NCBI GenBank assembly: GCA_023382595.1
Contig: JAHDWB010000001.1
Location: forward strand, 1,116,001-1,180,000
Direction of reading: 5' to 3'
Source: Anaerolineales bacterium
GTDB taxonomy: Bacteria > Chloroflexota > Anaerolineae > Anaerolineales > Villigracilaceae
DNA length: 64,000 bases
Shown in pieces: positions 25,182 to 34,301 of the stretch. Below the pieces are notes generated by a model that saw nothing but the letters and a program-made list of their open reading frames with translations, did not search any database and was not told the DNA's origin. Position numbers and translations under genes: made by a program. Numbering within the stretch: position 1 is the stretch's first letter; every line of letters starts with the position of its first letter.

Positions 25182-25224
25182 AAACAGGATTTGTGCGACA
25201 GTGCCTCCGCAACAAATCCTGTTT
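25182..25224 (-). terminator. Terminator downstream of tRNA-Gln
   Basis: Perfect 13-bp arms (25182-25194 and 25212-25224). Read on the minus strand the hairpin follows the tRNA and ends in CTGTTTTGTT, just ahead of glmU. Confidence 0.7.
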
Positions 25225-25258
25225 GAGAAAAAATATCCGCTGGTGCGGACGGTTCAGG

Positions 25259-25329
25259 CTGGGGCACCTGGATTCGAACCAAGATCCACAGCTCCAAAGG
25301 CTGGTGTGCTGCCATTGCACCATGCCCCA
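25259..25329 (-). tRNA. tRNA-Gln (anticodon TTG)
   Basis: On the minus strand the acceptor TGGGGCA pairs with TGCCCCA, the anticodon arm is CCAGC-CTTTGGA-GCTGT with anticodon TTG, and the T arm contains GGTTCGAATCC. The discriminator is G, followed by CCT, so CCA is not encoded and must be added after transcription. Confidence 0.95.
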
Positions 25330-25358
25330 GTGCGGGCAAAATTGTAACACAATTTTTT

Positions 25359-26417
25359 TCAGTTTCCGTCGGGAAGGATGCCAAGTTTCCGTGCTTCTTC
25401 GAACGAAATGACTTCCGGATTGCTGGATTTGTTGGCATGTTTCTGCGCCGCCTCATTCCAAAAATCATCCGCGTTGTTGACCTTTGTCTTTTGAGTGGCA
25501 GCCTGGTTCAGCAGCGCTTCCATCTCAGGCGCGGGAGTGGCGCTGGCAAGTTTATCGGTCTGTCTTTTGGGAGCAGGTTTTGACTGGGCAATGGCGGCGT
25601 TCAGTTCCCCGGTCACACCCATGGATTTGAGCGCCTTTTCTATCTGATCCCGCAGGGCAAGCAGCCCGGCAACAGACTCGAGTATCCGCGCTTCCGTGGC
25701 AAGCCCATTCCCAGCCACAAGTAAGGCATACAACGGAGTCACCGGAATGAACAGAAGATCATGATCCCCGCCGCTGAACACATGGTAGGAATCCAGCGTC
25801 TCCTGATGGTTATGACGCGCCACTTTGAGACTTGCGCTGTGAATCGCCATCAAGGTCGAGATGAGCGAAACCTCCATGCTTGAATCGCGGAAGGCTCCCG
25901 TACGCGCCTGTACCAGTCCGCGCTCATTGATGAGAAAAACCGCATCGGCTTGGATATCCTGCCGGAAGTTGGCGAGCAGGTCGGAGAGGCGGGTGTGGCG
26001 TTCCTCCACCATGCCGCCCGTTTTTTCCGTGGGGAAGATGGTTTGCACAAGTCCCAATCCGCGTTCCACGGCGTCCAGAAAATCTGCCATGGAGATGGGT
26101 TTATCGAAAATGGCGAGCGCGCCGGCATTCAGCATTTCGTCGCGCATTTTTTTGTCGGTCATGCCGGTGATGAAGATGACCTTCACTTCCGGGTGGCGCG
26201 CGCGGACCTTGTGCATCAGTTCCACGCCGCTCATGCCGGGGAGTTTGTAGTCTGTCACAAGCAGGTCGATCCGATGGCGGATGGACTCCAGTAATGCCTC
26301 CTCCCCCGAAGGAGCCTCGAAGATCGTCAACTTCTCGTTCTTGAGCGTGTCCAGGGTGGAGTGCAGGAGACGTAAAATATCGCGGTGATCATCAACAACC
26401 AGAATATTGCGATCCAT
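25359..26417 (-). CDS. Response regulator with Roadblock-like C-terminal domain
   Basis: 352 residues. The receiver domain covers 1-125: ILVVDDHRDILRLLHS, phospho-acceptor D56 in LLVTDYKLPGMSG, K in IFDKPISMADFLDA. The middle region (about 145-260) resembles Roadblock/LC7 or GAF-like alpha/beta domains (QADAVFLINERGLVQARTG, DLLFIPVTPLYALLVAGNG), which often work with small GTPases or polarity systems. The C-terminus is Gln/Ala/Lys-rich and poorly structured, ending EEARKLGILPDGN. It lacks a DNA-binding output. It follows the second peptide-binding lipoprotein gene by 74 bp. Confidence 0.82.
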   Translation of the reverse strand: MDRNILVVDDHRDILRLLHSTLDTLKNEKLTIFEAPSGEEALLESIRHRIDLLVTDYKLPGMSGVELMHKVRARHPEVKVIFITGMTDKKMRDEMLNAGALAIFDKPISMADFLDAVERGLGLVQTIFPTEKTGGMVEERHTRLSDLLANFRQDIQADAVFLINERGLVQARTGAFRDSSMEVSLISTLMAIHSASLKVARHNHQETLDSYHVFSGGDHDLLFIPVTPLYALLVAGNGLATEARILESVAGLLALRDQIEKALKSMGVTGELNAAIAQSKPAPKRQTDKLASATPAPEMEALLNQAATQKTKVNNADDFWNEAAQKHANKSSNPEVISFEEARKLGILPDGN

Positions 26418-26491
26418 AAAAATAAGCCTGTCATACCTTTTTATAAAAATCTATAGATGCATTATAGCAAAATATGCGACCCGAAAAACAA

Positions 26492-28414
26492 TCACTTTTG
26501 ACAGGTGTCACCGACAGCAATCGCTTCCATATTCCAGAGGGGATTGGCAGTCGGATCAAGGTCAAAGTGGCAGACATCCGGGCGGGCGGCGGCGATCCGC
26601 AGACGGTAAAACAGCGGGATTGCCGGGAGTTCATCTGCAAGGATGATCTGTGTTTGACGATACGAATTGAGATATGCCTGCTCATCCCGCAGGGAGGATC
26701 GCGCAGCAAGGCAGGCGGAATCGTACTCGTCATTGCGAAAGCCCGTTACATTCACGCCGATCCATGAGTTTTCGCTGGAAGGGATCTCCATGCTGGTAAA
26801 CCAATTGCAGGGAGGTTCGATCGCATTCACGCCAAGACCGTATTGGGCAAGTTCAAAGTCGCGCCCAAACAGAACACCTTCGGGACCGGGCGCATAAAGA
26901 TCGCTCTGCGATACATATTGCACGACAAGCCCAACACCGCATTCAGCAAGCGAATCCCTGATGATCTCCACCACCTGCCTACGCTGGGTGGATGCCGTGG
27001 TGTAATACGTCAGTTGAAGTTCGGTATTGAACGGCACGCTGCGGACGTTCACAGCGCGGCGCGGCGTGGACGGATCGTCATCTGAATCACGCCAGCCTGC
27101 CTGTTCGAGAAGTGAAACACCCGCATCAGGATCGTGGGGAATCGGCTCAATATTCGAATCGAAAACCGGATGTCCGGGCGGAACATACGTCGTTGGGACG
27201 GTGGTCAACCCATACAGCACATTTTGAACAACCGATTGCCGGTCGAGACAATAGGCGATTCCCTGACGGGTGTATTGGTCAGCAAAAAGATTTGGGCGGT
27301 CTCTTGCAGCGTCAAAGCCGTCATCGTAGGAGGCGGGCACAAGACCAAGTCCCAGCCATTCAATGCTCATGCCATTGGCGTGGAAGATCTGCGCCTGCTC
27401 GGATGACTGCATTTCCTGCAACAAGCCCACGTGGTTATCCAGGTTGATGGATGGGTCGAGAATGTCGCAGCGACCTGCGATCAATTCACTCAGAGCCAGG
27501 TCCGGGTCCGGGGTGAAGCGGAAGGAGAGCATGTCAATTTTTGGGTAGCCATCCACCGCCCGGAAGTAGTACGGGTTCTTTGTCAATGTGATGCTATCCC
27601 CCGGCACCCATTCCTCGATCATGAAGGGACCCCAGCCCGCCGGCACGCGGGAGGCGATATCCACAGACGCCAGTTCATCCGCCGAGAACTGGCTCCACAA
27701 GTGGCGTGGAGCGGGAGCCCAGAAATTCGTGAAATAGGTCGGGTCGATAAAACCGGGAACGCCCCACCATTGCATGGTTTGCGCGTCGGCGATCTCGTAC
27801 ACTTCGGTGCGCTCGATCAGATAGGAATTCACGTCCGTCTCCGATTGGATCTCGAATGAGTAGATCGAGTCCTCGGCGGTGAGCAAAGCGCCGTCCGACC
27901 ATGCCAGGTCAGGCCGCAAATGGAAATTGACGATCATCTGATCCATCTCAAGCGGGGTTGTGCCGTCATACGTAATGACACAATCATCCTCACGACATTC
28001 AGCGGGACGCACCTGCATCCCCGCCGCCAACGAGACGAGATTCCCGTCTGCATCCACGATCTGATCTCCAACTTGCACCTGCGTCCTGACAATTTGCGCC
28101 TCGCCGTTTTCCAATGAAGGCAGTTGTGCGAGTATGACCGGCTGATATTCATAACTGACCGCGTCAATCGGTCCATTGTAGACGGCTGCCAGGACCGTCC
28201 GCGCGGCGGCATTCAGTTCACCGAATGGGTAGAGGCTGTTCGGTTCCTGCCCCAGACACACCGTCAGTGAACTCAACCTCGGGGGAGGCGGAGTGCGTGT
28301 TGGCAAGGGGGTAGGAGACGCAACTGCGGGTGTCGATATTGGAGTTTGCGCAGGCAGGCAACCGCCAAGGATAACCACAGTGATAAGCAATAGTGGGAGG
28401 ATGCTTTTTTTCAT
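26492..28414 (-). CDS. Peptide/dipeptide ABC transporter substrate-binding lipoprotein (family 5)
   Basis: 640 residues. The lipoprotein signal MKKSILPLLLITVVILGGC places the lipidated Cys at 19, followed by a Pro/Thr linker. The body matches SBP family 5 (NLFADQYTRQGIAYCLDRQS, VPAGWGPFMIEEWVPGDSIT, LTKNPYYFRAVDGYPKIDML). Such proteins capture oligopeptides or related solutes. It follows the second oppD/oppF pair, with a terminator and a TATAAT (minus strand, 28483-28478) between, so it can be transcribed alone. No permease genes accompany this second set. Confidence 0.92.
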   Translation of the reverse strand: MKKSILPLLLITVVILGGCLPAQTPISTPAVASPTPLPTRTPPPPRLSSLTVCLGQEPNSLYPFGELNAAARTVLAAVYNGPIDAVSYEYQPVILAQLPSLENGEAQIVRTQVQVGDQIVDADGNLVSLAAGMQVRPAECREDDCVITYDGTTPLEMDQMIVNFHLRPDLAWSDGALLTAEDSIYSFEIQSETDVNSYLIERTEVYEIADAQTMQWWGVPGFIDPTYFTNFWAPAPRHLWSQFSADELASVDIASRVPAGWGPFMIEEWVPGDSITLTKNPYYFRAVDGYPKIDMLSFRFTPDPDLALSELIAGRCDILDPSINLDNHVGLLQEMQSSEQAQIFHANGMSIEWLGLGLVPASYDDGFDAARDRPNLFADQYTRQGIAYCLDRQSVVQNVLYGLTTVPTTYVPPGHPVFDSNIEPIPHDPDAGVSLLEQAGWRDSDDDPSTPRRAVNVRSVPFNTELQLTYYTTASTQRRQVVEIIRDSLAECGVGLVVQYVSQSDLYAPGPEGVLFGRDFELAQYGLGVNAIEPPCNWFTSMEIPSSENSWIGVNVTGFRNDEYDSACLAARSSLRDEQAYLNSYRQTQIILADELPAIPLFYRLRIAAARPDVCHFDLDPTANPLWNMEAIAVGDTCQK

Positions 28415-28498
28415 AAGTTCCTGTCAGGACGAATGCTTTATTACGGACGAGCAACGAGAAAATGGAGCGCAGGGATAATTATAACGGTGAAAAACAAA

Positions 28499-28525
28499 AG
28501 AGACCGCCTGCACATCGCGGTCTCT
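28499..28525 (-). terminator. Terminator after the second oppF
   Basis: Stem AGAGACCGC (28499-28507) / GCGGTCTCT (28517-28525). On the minus strand it continues into TTTTGTTTTT. Confidence 0.85.
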
Positions 28526-28543
28526 TGAGCATATCTTTTTTTT

Positions 28544-29539
28544 CTATTCTGCAAGCCAGCAAGCCACCCAGTGACCGGGGCGGATTTCCTTGAACGCCGG
28601 CTCCTCCTGCGAACACTTATCCACCGCGATGGGACAGCGCGTATGGAAGCGGCAGCCCTTGGGCGGGTTGAGCGGGCTGGGCACATCGCCTTTGAGGATG
28701 GTGCGCTCCCGCTTAAAATCCGGGTGGGGCTTGGGAATGGCAGAGAGGAGAGCCCGCGTGTATGGGTGAAGCGGTTCCCGATATAACGATTCGCGGTCAG
28801 TGAGCTCCACCATTTTGCCCAAATACATCACGGCAACGCGGTCGGAAATATGCTCCACCACGCTGAGGTTATGCGCAATGAAAAGGTAGGTAAGTCCAAA
28901 TTCACCCTGCAGATCCTTGAGAATGTTCAAGACCTGCGATTGAATGGATACATCCAGCGCGGATACCGGTTCATCGCAGACGATAAATTTCGGGTTGAGA
29001 GCCAGGGCACGGGCAATGCCGATGCGCTGGCGCTGTCCGCCGGAAAATTCGTGCGGATAGCGGCGGGCATGGTATTCCTCCAAGCCAACCTTCTTGAGCA
29101 TATTAAGAGCGATCTCCCAGCGTTCCTTGGGCCTGCCGATCCTATGGATATGCAAGCCTTCCATCACCGCTTCGCCGATCGGTATGCGTGGATTGAGGGA
29201 TGCGTAGGGGTCTTGAAAGATGATCTGCATATCGCGGCGCAGGGGCTTGAGTTCCCGATTGCTCATCTTAAGGATGTTCCGCCCATCGAAGGAAATCTCG
29301 CCCGCAGTCGGTTCCACCAGGCGCAGGACGGCACGCCCGATCGTGGTCTTCCCGCAGCCTGATTCGCCCACCATGCCCAGCGTCTCACCGCGCTTCACCG
29401 AAAAACTGACCTTGTCCACCGCCTGCACCCAGGCAGATATACGCTGCAATATCCCCGAACGAACGGGGAAATGCTTTGTAAGATTATTTACCACCAATAA
29501 ATCCGGGCTTCCCTGAGTTGAGCTGGTTGTAGTATTCAT
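28544..29539 (-). CDS. Oligopeptide ABC transporter ATP-binding protein, OppF type (second set)
   Basis: 331 residues. Walker A is [15 protein letters not shown], signature [15 protein letters not shown], Walker [13 protein letters not shown]. The C-terminal oligopeptide-transporter extension contains [20 protein letters not shown], the site where related ATPases hold an iron-sulfur cluster or metal. The N-terminus is OppF-like ([20 protein letters not shown]). It pairs with the OppD-type protein 15 bp upstream. Confidence 0.94.
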   Translation of the reverse strand: MNTTTSSTQGSPDLLVVNNLTKHFPVRSGILQRISAWVQAVDKVSFSVKRGETLGMVGESGCGKTTIGRAVLRLVEPTAGEISFDGRNILKMSNRELKPLRRDMQIIFQDPYASLNPRIPIGEAVMEGLHIHRIGRPKERWEIALNMLKKVGLEEYHARRYPHEFSGGQRQRIGIARALALNPKFIVCDEPVSALDVSIQSQVLNILKDLQGEFGLTYLFIAHNLSVVEHISDRVAVMYLGKMVELTDRESLYREPLHPYTRALLSAIPKPHPDFKRERTILKGDVPSPLNPPKGCRFHTRCPIAVDKCSQEEPAFKEIRPGHWVACWLAE

Positions 29540-29554
29540 TTGGCAATCGTCTCT

Positions 29555-30583
29555 TTATTTAAGATTTTTTCCAGATTTCAATGGGGCAGTATGCCCGCCT
29601 GCATCCTGATACAGCCAGCAGCGGACATGATGTCCTTCCGCAATTTCAGCCAGGTCGGGACTTTTATCAACACAGATCGAAAGGTTGTGTTCAATGCGTG
29701 CCTTGCAGCGCGGGGCAAACCGACAGCCGGAGGGAGGATCGATCAAATTCGGGACGGAGCCGGGAATTACCTCCAGCCGCTCGCGGAGTTCACCCAAGAC
29801 CGGGATGGAGCCGATCAAGCCCTGAGTGTAGGGATGAAGCGGTCGGTCAAACAATGATTTGACAGGAGATTGTTCGACGATCTCGCCTGCGTACATGACC
29901 GCCACGCGGTCTGCCATCTCAGCGATCACACCGAGGTCGTGGGTGATGAGGATCATGGCGGAACCAAGTTGTTTTTTCATGTCGCGCATCAAGTCGAGGA
30001 TCTGCGCCTGAATGGTCACGTCGAGTGCGGTGGTCGGTTCGTCTGCGATCAGCAGGTCGGGGACGCAGGCAAGCGCCATCGCGATCATCACGCGCTGAGC
30101 CATGCCTCCCGAAAGTTCATGGGGAAACGCATCTGCCCGTTGATCCGGCTCTGGGATGCCGACCAGTTTCAGTAATTCAACTGCACGGTTTCTGCCCGCT
30201 TCCCTGCCAAAATCCTGATGAATGTTCAGGACTTCCGAGATCTGATCGCCTGCGCGGAAAACGGGGTTGAGCGACGATTGCGGCTGCTGGAAGATCATGG
30301 AGATGCGGTTTCCGCGCACCTGCATCATTTCTTCTTCCGCCACTTTGACAAGGTCCTTGCCATCGAAAAGGATCTGTCCATCCACGATCCTGCCGGGCTG
30401 GCTGATCAACCGCATGATGGAAAGAGACGTGACGCTTTTTCCACAACCGGATTCGCCCACAATGCCAAGCACTTCGCCGGGATAGACGCGAAAATCCACG
30501 CCATCCACCGCATGGACAACGCCGTCCTCAGTGAAAAAGTGTGTCTTGAGATTCTTTACCTCGAGCAAGGGTTGTTGGGTCAT
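29555..30583 (-). CDS. Oligopeptide ABC transporter ATP-binding protein, OppD type (second set)
   Basis: 342 residues. N-terminus VKNLKTHFFTEDGVVHAVDG is OppD-like. Walker A GESGCGKSVTSLSIM, signature LSGGMAQRVMIAMAL, Walker B LLIADEPTTALDVT, and C-terminal CRFAPRCKARIEHNLSICVD. With the following OppF-like protein it would power one peptide permease pair, but no second permease pair is seen in the window. A terminator at 30669-30708 separates it from the first set. Confidence 0.94.
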   Translation of the reverse strand: MTQQPLLEVKNLKTHFFTEDGVVHAVDGVDFRVYPGEVLGIVGESGCGKSVTSLSIMRLISQPGRIVDGQILFDGKDLVKVAEEEMMQVRGNRISMIFQQPQSSLNPVFRAGDQISEVLNIHQDFGREAGRNRAVELLKLVGIPEPDQRADAFPHELSGGMAQRVMIAMALACVPDLLIADEPTTALDVTIQAQILDLMRDMKKQLGSAMILITHDLGVIAEMADRVAVMYAGEIVEQSPVKSLFDRPLHPYTQGLIGSIPVLGELRERLEVIPGSVPNLIDPPSGCRFAPRCKARIEHNLSICVDKSPDLAEIAEGHHVRCWLYQDAGGHTAPLKSGKNLK

Positions 30584-30668
30584 CAGTTGGTCGCCTTTAT
30601 TGGTAAGGATTAGGGTAGGTTATAAAAAAACGTAACCTTCGCCATTCGATGAAGCAGAATAATAATAA

Positions 30669-30708
30669 ACAATCCCTGCACATGTTTTGCAGAAACGGCA
30701 GGGATTGT
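30669..30708 (-). terminator. Terminator between the two opp gene sets
   Basis: Arms ACAATCCCTGC (30669-30679) and GCAGGGATTGT (30698-30708), 11 bp perfect with an 18-nt loop. On the minus strand it is followed by TTATTATTATT. Confidence 0.78.
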
Positions 30709-30729
30709 GTTGTAAGCAACGAGCAGTTG

Positions 30730-30936
30730 TTACGGGCGGTTCTTATCGCGATTGTACATTGCCGCCCCGATGATCCCGATGAAAAGACCGCCTGCCGACA
30801 AGACGTACGAAAGGAAGTTCAGGAAGAATGTCGACTCGATCACACCGGTCACGATCAGGAACGGGATGACAACACCCAAAACAAGCATAACAAGGGCAAT
30901 GATCAGCAAGTTCCTAGGGTGTGTCAAATTTCTCAT
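30730..30936 (-). CDS. Small two-helix membrane protein, 68 aa
   Basis: The protein has two hydrophobic segments (LLIIALVMLVLGVVIPFLIV and FLSYVLSAGGLFIGIIGAAM) and a basic tail YNRDKNRP. Its start overlaps the stop of the upstream oppF gene by 4 bp, so translation is coupled. It is the last gene of the first opp set before a terminator. A regulatory or assembly subunit is possible. No family was recognised. Confidence 0.7.
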   Translation of the reverse strand: MRNLTHPRNLLIIALVMLVLGVVIPFLIVTGVIESTFFLNFLSYVLSAGGLFIGIIGAAMYNRDKNRP

Positions 30937-31964
30937 TTATACAACCAGCAAGCAACCAGATGCCCGGGTTCGGGTTCAAAATCCGGTGGTTCCTCCACTT
31001 CGCAAAGCCCTTGAATGGCTTTGGAACAGCGCGGGTGGAAATGGCAGCCTTTGGGCGGGTTCACCAAGCTTGGCGGTTCACCAGGAGGCAGTTCGCGGTA
31101 GGTCTCGGCATTATCCGCATCCGGGTCGGATGTGGCGGCGAGAAGCGCATGGGTATACGGGTGCAATGGATTGTGCAAAAGCTGGTTCACATTTGCCTTT
31201 TCCACCAACTGACCCGCGTACATGACGAAAATACGCTCTGAGAAATAACTGACGGTGGCAAGGTCGTGGGTGATGTAGATCACCGAAAGGTTGTGGGATT
31301 TTTGCAGACCGCGCAGGAGCTTGAGAATTTCCACGCGAACGGATGCATCCAGCATGGAAACCGGCTCGTCCGCAACGAGGAGTTTGGGCTCCATGATCAT
31401 GGCTCGGGCGATCACGATGCGCTGCTGCTGTCCGCCGCTTAACATGTGCGGGAATTTGGGCAGGAAGTCATCCTGTGGGGTCATTTTGACTTCTTCCAAC
31501 GCCTTGCGGATGCGGCGCTCGCGCTCCGCCTTGTCCTTGACGCCGTTGATAATCAAAGGTTCCTCGAGAATACGCATGATGGACATAAAGGGCGGCAATG
31601 CCCCGTAGGGGTCCTGTTGCACGTAGCCCACACTGGAGTGATACCAGCGCATGGCTGAACGGCTGAAATTTTCCATCTTATTTCCGTCAAAGGTGATATT
31701 GCCTTCGGTGGGTTTATTCAAGCCCAAAATGGTTTTCATCAGGCTCGATTTTCCACAACCACTTTCACCTACGACAGCAATCGCCTCCCCGCGCGCCAGG
31801 TCAAAGTTCACGCCGTCGACAGCACGCACATAACCGGCATGTCCAAAACCAAAACGGCGCAATTCGAACCAGACCCGCAGTCCTCGAATCTCAAGCAGGT
31901 TATCTTTCTCATTCGCATCAGCCACGCGTTCGGCGGCTGCTGTTTTCGTGTTCACTTCACTCAT
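30933..31964 (-). CDS. Oligopeptide ABC transporter ATP-binding protein, OppF type (first set)
   Basis: 343 residues. Walker A GESGCGKSSLMKTIL, signature LSGGQQQRIVIARAM, Walker B LLVADEPVSMLDAS, C-terminal CHFHPRCSKAIQGLCEVEEP. The N-terminal motif LRVWFELRRFGFGHAGYVRA is unusual for OppF and resembles proteins of archaeal/Thermotoga type sugar-peptide transporters. Ribosome-binding site TAGGAG. It lies 19 bp after the partner OppD gene. Confidence 0.93.
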   Translation of the reverse strand: MSEVNTKTAAAERVADANEKDNLLEIRGLRVWFELRRFGFGHAGYVRAVDGVNFDLARGEAIAVVGESGCGKSSLMKTILGLNKPTEGNITFDGNKMENFSRSAMRWYHSSVGYVQQDPYGALPPFMSIMRILEEPLIINGVKDKAERERRIRKALEEVKMTPQDDFLPKFPHMLSGGQQQRIVIARAMIMEPKLLVADEPVSMLDASVRVEILKLLRGLQKSHNLSVIYITHDLATVSYFSERIFVMYAGQLVEKANVNQLLHNPLHPYTHALLAATSDPDADNAETYRELPPGEPPSLVNPPKGCHFHPRCSKAIQGLCEVEEPPDFEPEPGHLVACWLYK

Positions 31965-31983
31965 GCCATGCTCCTAAGTTGAT

Positions 31984-32946
31984 CTATGCATACAACCAGC
32001 ATCTGACTTTGCGGCCGTCTTTTTCAATGGTCGGCGGATCTTCCGTGCATTTTTCAAAGCGTTTCGGGCAGCGTTCGGCAAACCTACAACCGATCGGGAG
32101 GTTCAGCAAACTCGGCGGCTGCCCAACAATGAATTCCGGATCCTTCTCCTGCCTCAGGCGGGGGACGCTAGCCATCAACTTTTGGGAGTAGGGATGCAGG
32201 GGCTGTTCGAAGAAACGCCTGGCATCGCTGACTTCCACGATCTGCCCGGCGTACATGACAGCAACATCATCCGCCAGTTCACTCGACGTGGCAATGTCAT
32301 GAGTGATCAGCACAAAACTGGTGCCGAGCATCTTTTTGATGCGCTTCAGCACGTTGAATATATTTGCCTGGGTCAACACATCCAATGCGGATGTGGGCTC
32401 ATCAAGAATAATGAGGTTGGGGGATGTGACCAAAGCCATGGCAATCGCCACACGCTGGCGCATCCCGCCGCTCAACTCGAACGGGTAGCGGTCGATGAAA
32501 TCAGAAGGGACGCCCACATGCTGGAACATTTTGAGCGCCGATTGAAGCGCTTCCTGCTTGCTCAAGCCGAGGTGGATCATCGCAGGCTCTGCAACCTGCT
32601 CGCCGACGCGAATGACCGGATTGAGGGCGTTCATGGCTGCCTGCGGCACAATTGACATGGCAACCCAGCGGACATTTTGCCGGTATTCCTCATCCGAAAG
32701 TTTCATGACATCGTCGTCTTCGAAGAGGATGGAACCGTCGTATGTTTCCACATTGCGGGGCAACAGACGCAGGATGGCTTTCGCCAGGGAACTTTTCCCA
32801 CAACCAGATTCGCCCAAGATCACAACCGCACGGTTGTAGTCCAAGTCAAAGTCAACACCATCTACTGCCTGAACCGGTCCTTTCTCCGTACGAAAGTGAA
32901 GCCGCAAATTTTTAACACGAAGTAAGTTCTTTTCCTTTGAAGTCAT
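31984..32946 (-). CDS. Oligopeptide ABC transporter ATP-binding protein, OppD type (first set)
   Basis: 320 residues. Walker A GESGCGKSSLAKAILRLL, signature LSGGMRQRVAIAMAL, Walker B LIILDEPTSALDVL, C-terminal CRFAERCPKRFEKCTEDPP. The SIVPQAAMNALNPVIRVGEQ segment is typical of OppD/DppD. Its start codon overlaps the end of the permease gene (shared base at 32946), so this set is one operon: binding protein, OppB, OppC, OppD, OppF, small membrane protein. Confidence 0.94.
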   Translation of the reverse strand: MTSKEKNLLRVKNLRLHFRTEKGPVQAVDGVDFDLDYNRAVVILGESGCGKSSLAKAILRLLPRNVETYDGSILFEDDDVMKLSDEEYRQNVRWVAMSIVPQAAMNALNPVIRVGEQVAEPAMIHLGLSKQEALQSALKMFQHVGVPSDFIDRYPFELSGGMRQRVAIAMALVTSPNLIILDEPTSALDVLTQANIFNVLKRIKKMLGTSFVLITHDIATSSELADDVAVMYAGQIVEVSDARRFFEQPLHPYSQKLMASVPRLRQEKDPEFIVGQPPSLLNLPIGCRFAERCPKRFEKCTEDPPTIEKDGRKVRCWLYA

Positions 32947-34301
32947 TATTGCCCTCGTAAGCGTGGATTAAAGACACGGTCAAGCGCAAAGCCCAACATG
33001 GAAAATGCGAGTCCAGTAATCATCAGTAAAACGGCAGGCTGGATCACCCAGTAGTAATGCCCTTGATATAAGGCGCCATTGCTTTGGGCGTCGTTGATGA
33101 TCTTGCCCCAGGTTGGCAGGACGGGATCGCCCAAGCCAAGAACCGCCAGAGAAGCCTCCAGGAACACAAAGGTCGGGATCAAGACAACAAGCTGCGGCAA
33201 CAAAAGAGGCACGATGCGGGGGACCAGGTAGCGAATGATGATACGCCAGTCGCTCGCGCCGTAGGATTGGGCAGCTTCGATGTACGGTGATTCGCGGGTT
33301 TGGAGGAATATCGCGCGGTATGTGAGGATCGCACCGCCAAAAATACTCAACAGGATGGTGACCCCCAGCATTAACCAAATACTGCGGGAATAGAAGGTGC
33401 CGACCATGATGAGGATGGACAGGAAGGGCAAAACCAGGTTGACATTTGTAATGCGTTGAATAAGAGTATCCACCCATCCGCCATACCAGGTTCCGATACC
33501 GGCAATGATCATCGTCGTCAAAGATGTGCCCAAGGCTGCCAGCAGACCGAACGCCAGCGCGATCGGCGTTCCCCACAATAGGGCGACCGTCAAATCGCGG
33601 CGCAGATGATCCGTCCCGGCAATGCCGTGTACCTTTCCGTACATGACAACTTTGACATCAAAATCAGAATCTTCCTCAAATGCGACACCGTCAACACGCA
33701 AGTGGTAGGTTCCGGGAGCAGCTATGGGAACCGGCGTCTCCACAGTGAGGTCCATGAACAAGCCTTCCTGGGGGTTGAGTCCGCCGAGCCTGCGCTTCAG
33801 GCGGTCATCCTGCGACGCGTAGTATCCCTGAGAAGGCTTGAGCGAAAAATTGCCCAGATTGACTTCCGTACCATCCGGCTTAACCCAGGTCAAGCCGACA
33901 AAGGGGGATTTTTCAGCATACTTTGATGTGAACAGCAAAACGATCTCCTGCGGGAAACCGTCGTAAGAATAATCAAATGTAAAATCGATGGAAATGCTCT
34001 TACCCGACGAAATGGTTTCCACAGTTTTGTTCGACCGTTCATCATCCGCATCCCGGCTGTTCAGAACGATGGTGGCGGGCAGATCCACACTGCGGAACAG
34101 GTTGGTCCATACAGGGGGAGCCAAACGCGGGTTATCCTCCCATACCCCCACGCCGCCGCGCCACAATCGAATTGCCTCGCTATACGGCATCGAGATGGGA
34201 GCATAAATCGAAATACCAACCAATATGGCAATGATCAACAAACCAGCAACAGCAGACGGGTATCGAGTGATCTCCCGTAATGATCTGGAAATCATATTCA
34301 T
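32946..34301 (-). CDS. Oligopeptide ABC transporter permease, OppC type, with large periplasmic insertion
   Basis: 451 residues, about 150 longer than usual OppC. After the first helix (AGLLIIAILVGISIYAPI), about 190 residues form an extracytoplasmic beta-rich domain (for example TFDYSYDGFPQEIVLLFTSK, PGTYHLRVDGVAFEED). The normal permease core then begins near GTDHLRRDLTVALLWGTPIA. The EAA loop is EAAQSYGASDWRIIIRYLVP. The insertion could contact the binding protein or solute. It overlaps oppB by 4 bp. Confidence 0.92.
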   Translation of the reverse strand: MNMISRSLREITRYPSAVAGLLIIAILVGISIYAPISMPYSEAIRLWRGGVGVWEDNPRLAPPVWTNLFRSVDLPATIVLNSRDADDERSNKTVETISSGKSISIDFTFDYSYDGFPQEIVLLFTSKYAEKSPFVGLTWVKPDGTEVNLGNFSLKPSQGYYASQDDRLKRRLGGLNPQEGLFMDLTVETPVPIAAPGTYHLRVDGVAFEEDSDFDVKVVMYGKVHGIAGTDHLRRDLTVALLWGTPIALAFGLLAALGTSLTTMIIAGIGTWYGGWVDTLIQRITNVNLVLPFLSILIMVGTFYSRSIWLMLGVTILLSIFGGAILTYRAIFLQTRESPYIEAAQSYGASDWRIIIRYLVPRIVPLLLPQLVVLIPTFVFLEASLAVLGLGDPVLPTWGKIINDAQSNGALYQGHYYWVIQPAVLLMITGLAFSMLGFALDRVFNPRLRGQ

